In this document: positions 1 to 12,995 of the stretch, piece by piece
Layout: each line of letters begins with the position of its first letter
How positions within the stretch are numbered: position 1 is the first letter of the stretch
Assembly: GCA_031213475.1 (NCBI GenBank)
Contig: JARUPZ010000012.1
Location: 5,900,949-5,964,948, forward strand
Source: Nereocystis luetkeana
Taxonomy: Eukaryota > Sar > Phaeophyceae > Laminariales > Laminariaceae
Reading direction: 5' to 3'
DNA: 64,000 nt
Notes under the pieces: model-generated
Databases searched by the model: none
Seen by the model: only the letters and a program-made list of their open reading frames with translations
What the model was told of the DNA's origin: nothing
Program-made: the position numbers and the translations under genes

Positions 1-60
1 CTTGCCTTGCTTGGCGTGTCATGCCTTGCCTTGCCTTGCTTGCCATGCCTTGCCGTGCCT
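1..60. repeat. (CTTGC)n-like pentanucleotide repeat
   Basis: Imperfect CTTGC/CATGC/CGTGC units run from the window edge, so the array probably continues to the left. The same unit type recurs at 3760-4060. Confidence 0.8.
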
Positions 61-115
61 GTTTCAGCTTGTCTCGGTTGGCGTCGACTCTGTTCAGCCC
101 GCAAGCAGTACCTGT

Positions 116-420
116 TTCTACAGTGGTACTGATACTTGTCTACAGGAGATGGTACTGGTCCTACTGCTTATACTGGTAGTAGGGTAGTACTGGTACCGGT
201 TGTACTGGTGGTACTGGTACTGTTGCGGTAATCATGGACTGGTAGTACTGGTACTGCTGGTACTGGTACTGGCTGTAAGCATACCGGTGGTACTGAAGCG
301 CTGGTGCTGGTAGTACTGGTACCGGTATTCATGGATAGTAGTGCTGGTACTGGTACTGGCAGTACGTATACTGTGGTACTGGCAGCGCTGGTGGTACTGG
401 TAGTACTGGTACCGGTTCGT
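116..420. repeat. TGGTACTGG minisatellite
   Basis: Units of TGGTACTGG, TGGTAGTACTGG and CTGGTACCGG repeat imperfectly for about 300 bases. They resemble the TACCAGGTA word found singly across the window. Confidence 0.8.
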
Positions 421-1067
421 CGTTAGGCTCCCCGTCGCCCGTGGTCGCTCGAGTACCTCCTACACTAGCTGTTGCCTTCTCCTTTCCCGGCGTTTCGAGG
501 GGAAAAAATATTTTTCCTCGTTTTCCATAAATAAGGAGTCATCGTCGCTGCCCCCCACCTCCTCCGTTTGGGTTGCATTTAGCTATAGGTGGCGTCTTTG
601 CGTGTGTTGTTTTTGATATCTCGAGGCGGCAGCAGACGGCGATTGTCTGATCGATCGATCGATCGATCGATCGGGTGAGTTTGATGAGTGGCGTTGTTGG
701 CGAGTTTTTTTTTTTGGTTTGTTTTTCTGATTCTCGCTTTTTTTTCTTTTTTTTTTTTTGCTTCTCTTGCTTCGTTTTGCTCTTTTGTGCTTGATTGCTG
801 GTTCGTGTGTGTGTTTGTGTTTTTTATCATCATGCGTGGTAAAAAAAAAAAGTACTTGAAAACAAACAGATATGCAAAACCGTAGAAATTGTGTGCGGGG
901 GAGGGGGGGCGGGGGCGGCGGGGGGGGGGGGGCGACGGAGAGGGGTTAGTTCACGTCTTGTCCCTCTTGTTTTTACAAGTATCGTGCAAGTTATGGCCTC
1001 GCCACCGCGTGCGACTCACTACCAGTAAAATACTAGTACGCCCGGCCCCCTCTCAAGCGGTTCATAG

Positions 1068-1285
1068 TAGGATGCAGCTCACCCTTCGTGCGACTCGCCC
1101 AGCACCTCGCGGCGCTTCGCGGTTGGTGCAAGCATTGTCTGCCTGGTCGGTGAAAATCCGACGTGCTCTGTCCCGGCATTGTTGGGGTGGCAGGGTCTAT
1201 GATCATCCGACCACGGCCATGCACGACATGAGTACCCCCCCCCCCCCCCCCCCCCCCCCCCATGAGATCGAGTGCATATCTCCTA

Positions 1286-1321
<36 letters not shown>
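1068..1321 (+). repeat. Poly(C)-ended repeat copy
   Basis: The copy begins AGGATGCAGCTCACCC, continues through GTCGGTGAAAA and GACCACGGCCATGCA, and ends in 27 C at 1235-1261, then a second GAGATCGAG segment ending in 30 C at 1292-1321. Both C runs sit at the same position relative to the repeat as in other copies. Confidence 0.85.
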
Positions 1322-1326
<5 letters not shown>

Positions 1327-1724
1327 CGGAATGCCACCTAGGAACTGCTCGTTAGGTGGTAGACTGCAGCAGTGGCAGTGCGAGTAGCGATTGAGGGTTC
1401 GCCCGTCCGTCCTCCTCATACGGGGGGAGCAGAGTAGTTAGAACCCGTATGGACCCGAAAACCAGGTATTCCCCTCTGTTTACGCACCATAATGTTGGTT
1501 CTGAGTACCGTGTTACCCCCGTAACAACAGCCCGAAGGCAGGCGGTGTGACCGCGTAGGGATGGGGATGTAAGTCCTGTTCTTGCGTTTTGTGTTCTCCC
1601 TCAGATCGTTCGGGGCGGCGGAAGTCGATTGCCGCATCGGTTTTGGGCGCCCGGCGACTAAGAGGCCGGGCGACGGATACGCGGTATGTTGTGTGCTGTG
1701 CTCACTACGCTCTGCTGTAATGTC

Positions 1725-1895
1725 GGGGTTTTCCACGTTCACGCAGAGGCATGTCATGTCGGTGTTGCCAGATAGATTGAGATGCATGTGATACCGAAGT
1801 TTCCACATAGATACAGAGGCATGATATCGAGGTTTCGACTCAGACAGAGGCATTATGGGTTTCTAGGCTGATGCGGAGATGTAATGTCGGGGTTT
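1725..1895. repeat. Degenerate tandem repeat around GAGGCATG and GGGTTTCCAC words
   Basis: Four to five imperfect units contain ATGTCGGGGTTTCCAC followed by CAGAGGCATG at roughly 40-50 base spacing. Confidence 0.55.
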
Positions 1896-2877
1896 CCACC
1901 TATATAGAGAGGAGGTAAGCACGGCGGGGGAAACGGGGCGTTTAACCGAAAAACCGGCGTTGAACTTCCCGGCTGATGTTTCGGTTAGCACCCCGAGACC
2001 GGGTGTTGGTGTTTTTCGGTTTTCATGCCGATAACTAACTAATCTCTCTGGGCATGGGCCCAGCGTGGAAAAAAACCTGCAGCGCTACGAGTACTGTGGT
2101 AGCAGTAAGTAATACGCCTGTGCTGCCCCCCACAATAGAAAAGTGGGGAGTTAAGGGGTTTCCAGGATGGGGGGGGGGGGGGAGGGGAGGGAAGGGGGCG
2201 GGAGGGGGGGTGTTGATCATCTTGTGAGTCGTGGGACGCAAATCCTGTGGGGGCCCAGTTATGCCGACCGAAACTATGCCGGATGCGGTATTTTCGAAAG
2301 GGGAATTCACCACTTATTCGGCCCTATGTATGCTTGAGGGTCACTGCTGCTGAGTACGATCACGAGTGTTACAAACCCAAAGCCTAAGCTTGAGCCAATC
2401 AGACCCAATCAACCATTGGTTGGGTGGTTGGTTGGTTGGTTGACGTTCGGTTCCTTCCGTTTCGTACGGCACGCAGCAGCAAGTTTTGCTTCCATCGAAG
2501 AAGTTGGTGGAGACTCTTCTGGTCTTCTGCCAGCCTGCCTTCGTACTGGGAGAGCGCAGCAAGTACGATGAGCACCGCATCATGCCGCGTGTATACGTGT
2601 TGTGCGTGTCGGAGGCCTCCGTGGTTTGTAGTTCAGGTAAGTACATCCCTTACGTGAAAATACAGCAAGTGGTCCCTCTGCGGTGCCGGTCAAGTGTTGC
2701 CAGTTGCCCGCTGTAGTGCCTACGAAGTCGCTTGTCGCAGATGCGATTAACCGGTGTGGCAGCGTGCGGAGTGGGGCTGGTTGCCGCTATAGTGCCGGTA
2801 TTGCTGCTGCCTGGCGCATACCGCCGCTGTAGACGGACCACTGCTGTACCTCCAGCAGCCAGCGGGCTGTTGCTTCG

Positions 2878-3089
2878 TATGGTCGATGCTGTCTGTAACC
2901 GTCGTTGGGTGTGGTCGCTAGCTTCCCCCTGTCAAGCCTCAAAAGGGTGATATGAACGGTCGGCTTATTGATAGATTTCTTCCTATGGCCGATGCTGTTT
3001 GTAACCGTCGTTCGGTGTGGTCGCTAGCTTCCCCCTGTCAAGCCTCAAAAAGGGCGATATAAACGATCGGCCTATTGGTAGGATGAAAA
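2878..3089. repeat. 106-bp direct tandem duplication
   Basis: Two adjacent units start TATGGTCGATGCTG (2878) and TATGGCCGATGCTG (2984) and share CTAGCTTCCCCCTGTCAAGC and the following AAAAGGG and GATAT words. The few substitutions show the duplication is not recent. Confidence 0.85.
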
Positions 3090-3759
3090 CGATGTTGATT
3101 TGTGGAGCTTTCTTTGTTTTTACCCTGGGGCTTTGCGCGGATGACGCTAGTATATATTACATGTTGCTTTGGTTTTGTTTTTTGAGGGCCTTTGTAAAGG
3201 TTTTGGGGCTCCTGCGTGGGATAGCGTAGCACCAGATGCTGTTCTGTTTTTTTTGCTCGAAGACCTTTTCTCATTAAGGGATTGTGCGTATGACATGTGA
3301 CATGTTTGTTTTTCGTTTTGGGGAGTTTGTAAGGGTTTGCATGCGTGACACCACGTTGTTTCAGTTCGTTGGGGGGGGGGGGGGGGGGGCTTTTTCTGCG
3401 GGGTTGCATAGATGATCAAGTCCTCCTGTTTCTTTTCTTTCCATTTTTGCTTGGGGGGCTTTCTGTGGGGGCCACATGATAGTCGAGTTCTCCTTTTTTC
3501 ATTTTCCCTTTTTCGCTTCCCTTTGTGTTTTCCTCGTTTGAACCCCCCAGCCCCCCCCCCCCCCCCCCTCGCGCCACCACTGTTTATCTTGCTATTTATA
3601 TACCAGGTACGAAGTAGGGGTGCCAGTTAATATTTCCGGCCAGAGCGGTGCGCGATTGTTTTGGTTTGGTGTTTGGTGTTTGGTGTGGTGTGGTGGGTGT
3701 ATAGTGCGTGCGCTTGCTGTTTTGTCTCGTGGCACCGCTTCCCCGTTTTTGATTGCTCC

Positions 3760-4060
3760 GCCTTTGCGTTCTGCTTGTTTGCGTGCTTGCTTGCGGTGCT
3801 TGCCTGCCTTGCGTGCGTGCCTGCTTGCTTGTCTTGCTTGCTTTGCTAGCTTTGCTACTGTAGTTTTGCTTGCCTTGCTGGCCTTGCTGGCCTTGCTTGC
3901 CTCGCCAGCTCTGCTTCCTATGCTTGCCTTGCTAGCTTTGCTCCCTATCTATGCTTGCTCTGCTCGCTTTACTTGCTCTGCTTGCTTTGCTTGCTAGCTT
4001 GCTTCCTTGCCTGCTTGCTTTCGCTTGCTTTGCTTGCTCGCTCGCTTGCTTTCTTTTTGT
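3760..4060. repeat. CTTGC/CTTTG tandem repeat
   Basis: About 300 bases of imperfect CTTGC, TTTGC and CTTGCTTG units. The long Leu/Cys/Ala-rich or Ser/Lys-rich open frames across it are artefacts of the repeat period. Confidence 0.8.
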
Positions 4061-4286
4061 AGTGCCGTGCTGTGTGCCGCGTGCGCCCTCCCTGCCTTTT
4101 CCCGTGCGCTGCCGCATACGCTGCTACGCGTGAGAGATAAGGATTTTGTCGTGTCGAGGGAGGGGGAGGGGGGGGTGGATGAGGGTGGGGGGAGGGAGGG
4201 GGGGGCGGAGGGGGCGGGGGCGAGGGGAGGGAGAGAAATGGGGTGGAAGGGAAGGTTTGTGTGCATATCCACCACGTGGTAACAGC

Positions 4287-4313
4287 AGGAAGGAAGGAAG
4301 GAAGGAAGGAAGG
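4287..4313. repeat. (GGAA)n microsatellite
   Basis: Six to seven tandem AGGA units in a G-rich block. Confidence 0.9.
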
Positions 4314-5017
4314 CTTATTCACCCACAGTACGTATCTGTATGTTGTTTGCATTTCCGTACACGTCGCTTGCTCTACACAGTCTGCCCACGCGGTTTGGAC
4401 ATTTTAAATCGCCGCACGCACACTTTGGAGGACAAAGTAGTTACACCGACTTGTAGAGTTCAGCACTTTTTTGCAGTGGCTGTGACAGGATTACATGCGT
4501 ACCTGGTACGTTTTGAGACTGGCTTCACACATTAAATGTTTGCGACGGCTCACCCCATGAATGGGCCTCGAATGCTCGCCTCTCGCTTTTCAATCGTGCG
4601 CAAACATCTTGTCGCCGTAAATCGAAAACTCTCGCCTAACGTTTAGCCGTGACAAACACCCGGCCCCGTCAAAAGACGTACCTGGTATACCCTTCTTACC
4701 TACCTGCCGCTCGAAGGAGTACCGCAACGTCCTCTCCCGTAGTGACACGCGTTAAAGTTTTTAGTTCGAGGGCAATGCCTCTCGACTACCGCAACGCCCT
4801 CTTCCGTGTAGTGCCGCGCGCGTTGAAGTTTCAGGGAAATGCCTCGAGCGAGTTTTTTTGTTTTGTTTTTTTTTTCGTTTCCGAGACTTGGCCACATTTA
4901 TTTTGGAACCAGCCGGGCTACTGCGCACGGTGCAGGGGGTGTACTTTTCAGCCCACACCTTTCTCTGCGGTGTGACGCAGGTCCTCAAACGAGGAGATAA
5001 CCTAAAGGCGTACAGTA

Positions 5018-5124
5018 TTACGGGGGACCATAGTTAATAGGACCTATGATATACATAAAAACCTATAACCATTTTTATCATCAGTATTAGGTCCTACTCC
5101 GGTATTAACTATTGTCCCCCGTAA
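5018..5124. mobile_element. TA-flanked palindromic MITE
   Basis: The terminal inverted repeats begin TTACGGGGGACCATAGTTAA and end with its complement (CCCCCGTAA). TA dinucleotides flank both sides, at 5016 and 5125, as expected of Tc1/mariner-type cut-and-paste insertion. There is no coding capacity. Confidence 0.85.
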
Positions 5125-7544
5125 TAGTTGGTTCATGTCTTCCCGAGATATTATTTTCTCTTGGGTTTTCCGTCGACACTAAACCCCGAACCACTAAAGA
5201 AAATCCGAGGCGGACATCTTGAGGGATTCATTTTTTAAGGGACTCCAGGAGCAGAGAGCACGCCCGCGGCAAACACTACAAGGCACCCGCGAAGGTGGGG
5301 CTTGGCGCAAACGGCTTGTTTCCTTGTCAGCTACCCCTGCTCGTGGCCGCGACGTCAAAGCTTACGTCCCGCCGATTCTTTGAAAACGCTCTTGTTGTGT
5401 CACGCCTGCCTGCTTGGGGCGGACTGGAAGGGGCTCAATGTTTCGGCGGCTCATTGTGCAAGAAGGTCGGCGGCGCGTCTCCAAACTGCTGTGCCAGAGG
5501 GTGTGGCGTTGTAGCGGAGGAGTTCCCTTCCGCTTCGTGTGTGGTCGAGCTGGAATACCACATACTTTCACTCTTTGTTATATAGCAACAGTATGAATTC
5601 AGCCCAAGAAGCGTGTGTCCTGTAGAGCATGCGGGTTGAGTCAGACCATACACAGATAGATGAGGAAACTATCTGCCCTTTCAGATTTTTTTAGGTCATG
5701 GGAGTCGGAACCGATTACCTGAGCAACATGCGGATCAAGGGGAGCTTCCTTCCGAGCGTTGCAGCGTGCTGTTATGCAGGTGGGGTAGTGAGGCTAGCTT
5801 TGCTGCTGCTTCTTGCCATGTGTCTGTTTTTTACGCTCTGCTTGACGCATCCCATTTTTGACTTTTTCTCTTTTCTTGACATTTGACTCAAGAGTATACC
5901 TTACGGCACGTACGCCCTCCTTGCTATAATCCAAGTATTTTATGCGCAAGTATCAGGTACCTGGTATGATACTCTGTGTGTATTTTTCGGATGAAATATT
6001 GTACCTGGTAGACAGCAAATTGCATACCGCGGGTGTCTGCCAGTTGACGGCAAATCTACAATTCATATATTTTATTTTTCATTTGTGGAGCGCTCAGTGG
6101 CCGAGGTGTCGCTGTACAAAGGTAAACACCAACCCGAGTACGTACCGGTAGATCCACATGTGGCTGGGACCCCCCCCCCCCCCATGCATATGCGTACTGT
6201 TGGCGTAACGAAACCCTTGTTGTGGAGACATTGCATACTGTTGTACGAGCAGCAGCGGTGGTACACCATGACACGCTCATCATACCGAATCGAGAAGATG
6301 TCGACACCTTGCCGGGTTTGCCTCATTGTTCAATGCCTCCACAAGGAGTTTTTTACGCCCACATTGTGCGAGGGGAGGAGGGGGGGGACCCGACCAGCTG
6401 TGTAGGAGTGGGTGGTACCGTGAGGTTGGTTGGGCCTCGAGCTGCCGATACACGGAACTATCATTCGTGCGTATCTGTGGCGGAATTCCCGTATTTTATC
6501 GTCAGTTGGATCGGAGCAACCCCGATGTACCGTTTTATGTCTGATAACTGTTGAAGGGGTTAGTCTGTTGGGCTGTCGGCAAAAAAAAACGTAAGCCTTA
6601 AAACATAATCCATCGGACACATTTGGACGTTCTGTCACAAGAGGACCCCCCGTAAACCGGGGGAATTTCGGAACAATATTATTCGGCCGTGCGCCCCGTA
6701 AGAAACGCACACAATGCAAGTATACCAGAACAAACTTACCCGGCACAATATTAGGAACGAAAAACTGTTTCATGATTCACCACCGCAACTATCTACGAGG
6801 TATATAAATAACTGCGTCGGAGTCGGGGTTACCCGCCAGCGCCAGTCAAGAGCGGCATCGATCGACGGGAACACTGTGCACGGTCGGTCATCCCCTGTCG
6901 TTGCTGCCCCGTCTTCTACACAGTAAAAACGCGCACAACGTTTCCAAAAAGACCAAAAGAGACCCAAACAAAAACAAGAGCACAGTTGTCACACCACGCA
7001 CAACTATACATACGCGGCACGAGGCACTCACGGAAGAAGCGACGACGACGCACAAATACAATGTACCAAAACTACCAAAGGCCCCTTTTTTTTTCATACA
7101 CATAAACACGAAAACATTCCGCCGCCACCGCCGCAGAGAAAGAACGGAACAGACTCCGAACAGCACCACCCGAAACAGCTCACAGCTCCTGCAACTAAAA
7201 AACAGCAGTAGTAATGGTCCACACACGCAAGAGAGGCAGTGAACGCTCTCGCCAAAACGAGCGCCTGTTGCTCGCGTCTTCCCCCCTTCCTGCCCCTTCC
7301 CCCTTCCACCCCCCCCAGGGTCTATGGCTATACGACTGCGGCCATGTATGAAACCCCTCCGCTCCGCCTCGAAAGGGATGCGTGGTCAATGATCAAATGA
7401 CTAAGGCAAGCATCAAATGAGTACGCCCCCCCCCCCCCCCTAGCCCCCCCCCCTCCCCCTTTTTCCCCTTCCCCCTCTTCCCCCTCGTGTTCCTCCTGCC
7501 CTTCCCTCTCCTTCTCTCCCCTCCCCCACGCTTGGCACTAACAA

Positions 7545-7683
7545 TGTTTGCCTGGTCCGTGAAAACCCGACATGCTCCGTCCCGGCATTTGTAGGGATGC
7601 GAGGGTCTACTGTCACACCGCTACGGCCAGGAATGAGATCGAGTACATCTCTCCTATCGAGTACCCGCCCCCCCCCCCCCCCC
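7545..7683 (+). repeat. Poly(C)-ended repeat copy
   Basis: Starts inside the repeat (TGTTTGCCTGGTC), passes through CATGCTCCGTCCCGGCATT and GAGATCGAGTACATC, and ends in a C tract. A second short module ending in C lies just upstream (7360-7440, with CTCGAAAGGGATGCGTGGTC). Confidence 0.8.
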
Positions 7684-8193
7684 AACCTCTCCATGGCACT
7701 GCATCCAGAGACAAACCACTGCAAAGGGGTCGGTTGATCGATCGACCCGACACTACGAGGGGTGTCATTACATCAAAAACCTGTGATGGATTGATTGACC
7801 CCGTCCTCCTCTGGCCCCCCCCCCCCATTATCCTGGCATAAATCTGTGAAAAAAACACGCACACCCTCTCGGACGAAGTGTCCGCTGAGCACAATTTCTC
7901 CAAAAACAAGGTAAGAGGCAGGAACACCCATCGAAAACGATTTACTTGCCCTCCCAGTCCAAATGTAATCCCACAGACGCATCGCTCGGCGCGTGTAATG
8001 CATGCACTCTCTCCCCGTCGTTGAAAGAAAACCAGCTTCGAAATCGGGTGTTTTTTTTTTTTTTCGTGCGCTGTTACGCTTTTGCCGTGAAGCGTAAGCT
8101 TTGCTTGTACACCAACATGAAACATTGAAGCGGTCCAGGCATTTGCGGACACAAGCGGTGCACGCTACGTGTTTTGCCTGAACCCCGAAGCAC

Positions 8194-8199
<6 letters not shown>

Positions 8200-8273
<74 letters not shown>
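8200..8273. repeat. (CGT)n trinucleotide array
   Basis: About 24 uninterrupted CGT units, roughly 530 bases beyond the stop codon of the amidotransferase gene. The long poly-Val and poly-Arg frames across it are artefacts. Confidence 0.95.
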
Positions 8274-8802
8274 TTATTTCGTGTAACCGTTCACGTTGCT
8301 CGACCGGCCCTAGGAGCCGACTGTTTCGTGCGCGCTGCTCAATTCGTCGAACGGCACAACCCGACCGATCGATGGGTCGATCGTTCCCGATACTTCGCCG
8401 GAGAGGATAAAAACAGATCGATAGACCCATCCGACAATCAAGTGTGTAGACTTCCTGGTACTATTGTATCTAAATTACTGTGTTTCTATAAGCCCTGCCG
8501 TCACACTCCCGACCCCACAACCGCCCGATGCCGCCGCCGCCACCGCAGCCACCATCATTCTACTCGCGCCGCGCCCAGAAAATTCTTGAAGAATATTCTT
8601 GCGAAAATTCTTGAGAACATTCTGGGGATGCTTTGTATTATTTTGTGGAGCCAGTTATGGAACACTTGTGGAACGCGTTTGGTTGTGCGGAAAACTTTCT
8701 GGAAAGGTTCGTGGGGGGGAAGTATTAGGGGACGCTTCGTGGGATTTAGTCGTGGGAATAGTTTGGGACAGTTCGCTATCGTATGGGGCGTCTGCGAGTA
8801 TA

Positions 8803-11800
8803 TCATCCTAATCGTGCCGCCGCTACCGCAACGCTACTACACGGGGCGGAGGTTGACCCTGCCCCCCCGCCGAAAGACCCGCTTCGTCCCTGGTGCGCAT
8901 CGGGTGACCCTCCCCGCACCCGATCTCTTCCTTTTCCGCCGCAACCGCTGCCACCTCTGCCATTGCCGCCGCCTTTGCTGCTGCTACAACTCGCGCTCTC
9001 TCCCGGGGTGGGTCCTGGTGGAGCGGCGTTCGTTGCGTCGTTACCGGTACCGTTCCTGATACCATTCCCGAAAACGCTTCCGATACCATTCCCGACACCG
9101 CTACCGTTTCCCATACCGTTACTATCACCGATACCGCCATCACTACCGATACCGATACCGATACCGTTTCCGCTACCGTTACTGTCACCGGGCGCGTCCG
9201 AAGGGTGGCAGCGCAGGGGCTCGTACTTGATGGACGCCACGAGGCCTAGCCGGAGAGGACCGTCGCCGGCGTTGTCGTTACCGCCTCCATTCGCCTCGGC
9301 GTTGGGGCTGGCCGTGGTCGGGGCGGCGCCCTCAATGACAACCATGCTGTTGCGCGGCAGGAGCCGCCAGCTCTTCGTCGATCGACAGAGTGGCTCCGAG
9401 GAGATCACCACGCTCGTCTGGGGCTCTGTTGCGTGCCCGACGAACAGCGAATGAGGGAGTGGAGGGGGGGGAAGGTGAGGTTGGGGATGGCGTGACGTGA
9501 CGTGGTGTGGGGCGGGGGACGGGAGGCGGGGCGATGGGGGGCTACGAGCACATATGTTTTTGGAACGTTTCTTGGTGTGTTTACGAGCTCGCGTTGTTCC
9601 TCGCGGGGACCGGGTGCAGGGTGCGCCTTCTTTCAACAGTTCTGGCAAAACCCTTTGGACTCTCAGCGCTCTCTTTGTTTTGAACGAAGCATTCATCCCC
9701 ACCTAACCCCATCCACCTACTTGCGGGGACACCCACACCCACACAACGCCCTTGTTTCCGTCTTTTCCTTCTTCCCCCCCCCTTGCCACCCTTGCGGAGA
9801 AAATGTTCTTCTCGGGGTTCAATACTCACCATCCTGAAATCCTCAGCGCTTGCATATTTTGATAAAAAAAACGCCTCCCCCATCCACCCGCCCCCCTGTA
9901 GTAGGATGCAGCTCACCCTTCATGCGACTCGCCGGACACCTCACGGCGTTTCGCGCTTGGTGCAAGCAATGTCTTCCTGGTCGGTGAAAACTCGACATGC
10001 TCCGTCCCGGCATTGCAGGGATGCGAGGGTATGGTCATACGACTACGGCCGTGCATGAGATCGAGTACATCTCTCCTATCGAGTACAGTACACCCCCCCC
10101 CACCTCCTCACAACCCCCCCCCCCCCCCCCCCCCCCCGCCTCCACGTACTTTGCCCTCCCCCCTGTTTCGAACGCGAAGCTCGAAAAACAGCTCAAAACA
10201 GTACAGACAGAACCAGCTAAAAAAATACTAGGGTGCTCAAGCACGACGGGTAATACCGCATTACGAGCAGAGCTGGGAATGTACCCACTCGAGACAACTA
10301 GAGACACGAGAAAGTTGAAAGGACCATACATAGTACCAGGTAAGGAACATGACAACCAAGAGGTTGCCAGGGATAGGCTGATAGAGCTGTATGGGAGGAA
10401 GTACCATAAGGGCGAGCTGGAATAGGTGGGATACCGTAGTCGAGGAAGTATGGGCGTATGTAGGAGGAAACCAATGAGATATGCTGTCCAGAAAGATACA
10501 AGACAGCAGTAGAAGAAAGGATAGAAAGAAGGGAAAGGCTAGCGCTGAGGAACAAGGCGGCAGTGGGAAAACACTTAGAGATAGGCGGGGGGTTGAGAGA
10601 AGAGATAGGGATGAAAAAATATATTTGCACGGCCCAACGGACTTCGCGAAAACGCTTGAATTGCGATTTCGTGTAGGGGACCTGGACCTGCTACAAAGAA
10701 GAAAGAGGTATACCAGTAGTCGGGAGGAGAAAGTAGATGAACATATGTGCCCTCATGGCAAAGCAATAGATAGTAAAACTCACATAGTAGGATACTGTGA
10801 AATGCACAAGGAGGGCCGGGATGTGTCAGAGGAGGAGATGGGGAAAATAGACGAAGGAAACATGGAGAAGTTTTGGTACACTAGCTAGTAGCGAGAAAAC
10901 GATCGCTATCCTGGGAGATATATGGTGGCCACAAGCGGCGAAACAGGAAGACAAGATTTACCAAAATGTGTCCATGTAATATATCGAAACAACGTCATGA
11001 TCGCCCGAATGTCGGAGAAGTACCTCCTAGGAGTAGGAAAGGCGCTCCGTCTCGAAAGGGAAGCGTGGTCAAAGGTAACAAAATTAAGGCAGTCAACAAA
11101 TAAGTACGACCCCTCTCCTCTCGGCATTGTAGGGATGCGAGGGTCTACGGTCATATGACTACGGCTGTGCACGATATCGAGCACATCTCTCTCCTCTCAA
11201 AACAGGGAGGACGTAGGATAAACAAAACGTTTCTATGAAATATACGGAAAGAACGCAGTGAGCGCCCCAAATGTTGGAGGTGTCTCTATGAGGAGTAGGA
11301 ACGGTGTCCCGTCTCGAAAGGCATGCGTGGTCAATGGTCAAATGACTAAGACAAAACACGGGTACCCCCCCCCCCCTATAAAGTATAGAAAGGTTTAGGT
11401 TCGGTTGAAGTCGGTTGGCAACGACACTGTAAAGTATGCCGCCCACTACTGGAGCTAGACAACCAGGGTACCGTTTTTTTTTGTTTTTGCTTTTTGTGGC
11501 GGTCGGCCGCGGCTGGTGGTCGAGTTAGATCGTTCGTGCGGGGTGAAACACTTTTACTCCGAACAAGCGGTCTAATCGTATCACGCAGTGTTTATGGTGA
11601 GAAACCCACGGGGCAGTTACATAGTACACCCATTGCCGTCTCTGGAAGTGGCCATACCTGAAACTAAGATAACTAAATAAAGCTGTCCTCCCTATGCAAG
11701 TCCGCCTCACAAGCGGTTGTTATTACGGGGGACCATAGTTAATAGGACCAAATCTTGTTCGTAAAAATGGTTAAATATATAGGTTTTTATATATACCATA

Positions 11801-12963
11801 GGTCCTATTAACTATGGCAGCCCACATTTCATGCGACTCGCCGGAGACTACGGCCATGCACGACATGTACACACCGCTCTCCACACCCCTCCATTTAAGG
11901 ATCACATATATTTCTTGCGTCTTTTCCACAGCCAGAAGCCCCGTGGCATGGACGATCGTCGCAACACCCGCAGCTGCCCGAAAATAAGTTCTGGAAAAAA
12001 TATTTTCCATCTCAAAAGCAGCTGACGCGTCTTTTCAAACTTTTGTTTGTTCAAAATATATACTGGTATGTATTTTCACATCTCAGACATGCAAGTATCT
12101 TGACCCTACTGATCTATCTATCTATCTATCTATCTATCTACTGCAGATGATCTAGTTCTTCATCAGGATCCGCGCAGTACAGACCTAACCCAGGAACTGC
12201 TACTACGGGCGACCAAAGTAAACAGGACAAAATATTGTTACTGAAAATAGCGAAATATATAGTTTTTTGTGTGTATCGTAGGTCCTATTCAATGTGGTCC
12301 CTCGAAATGGAATACTGCAGATTGTACGCCCCCCCCCCCCCCCACCCGTCAACATGGGCTATCAGACCATCTTGTTAATAGACAACATCGAGAATAAACA
12401 TATCTGCCTTCAAAATATGTACATCATCACAAGCGTAGGAATCGATGATCAGTGCGAGGTTAGTGAAAAAAAAAAAAAAAGCACGGGGACTCACCTTTCG
12501 CCGTGAGCCGCAGGCAGCTCCCTTCCTCGTCACAGGCGAACCCCGCCCCCGACAAAACGAACAGACTCGGAGGGTCCTGCCGAAGGTGGTTCCGGTACCT
12601 TGAGCACACGATGTGCCTCCCGTCCGTGACGCAAAAGTTGAGAGACATCGGCGGCGCGGCGGTGGTGGTGGCGGCGGCGGCGGCGGCCGCCGCAGCAGCG
12701 GCCGTAGCGATGTCGTCGACGGTAGGGGTAGAGGCGTCCGAGCTGCCTGCGGACGGGGGTGGCGGGAGCGAGGAGGAGAAGGGGGAGGAGGAGGAGGGGG
12801 CAGGAGCTCGCCCGTTGGTTCCTCCCCCTCCCGCCGCCGCCAATCCAGCTGGTGCTGTTGTCGCTTGTGTTGGTGTTGTTGCTTCTGATGTTGCTTCCGT
12901 CGACGCTGCTGCTGCTGCTGCTGCTGCTGCTGCCGCTGCTGTTGCTGCCTTTGCCGCTGCTGA

Positions 12964-12995
<32 letters not shown>

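Larger units (their letters stand above)
1..8802. other. Intergenic block without a supported gene
   Basis: No open frame here has recognisable homology, biased splice structure or a conserved motif. The contents are simple repeats (1-60, 116-420, 649-673, 3760-4060, 4287-4313, 8200-8273), long C/G homopolymers, a 106-bp tandem duplication at 2878-3089, a palindromic MITE at 5018-5124, and copies of the poly(C)-ended repeat at 1068-1321 and 7545-7683. One open frame at 2486-2637 ends at a good donor (AG GTAAGT near 2637), but its peptide is not recognised. Confidence 0.6.

Noticed and set aside
8166..8280. Protein with long poly-Val or poly-Arg
   Set aside because: Pure translation of the (CGT)n array in three frames on two strands.
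8803..9702. Treating the whole 299-aa minus-strand frame as one exon
   Set aside because: The part above 9425 lacks family similarity, and a GCAACAG acceptor at 9426 joins in phase with the previous exon.
9997..10425. A host gene reading through the poly(C) tract at 10110
   Set aside because: The frame fuses the poly(C)-ended repeat with a dead LINE fragment and lies inside an amidotransferase intron on the opposite strand.
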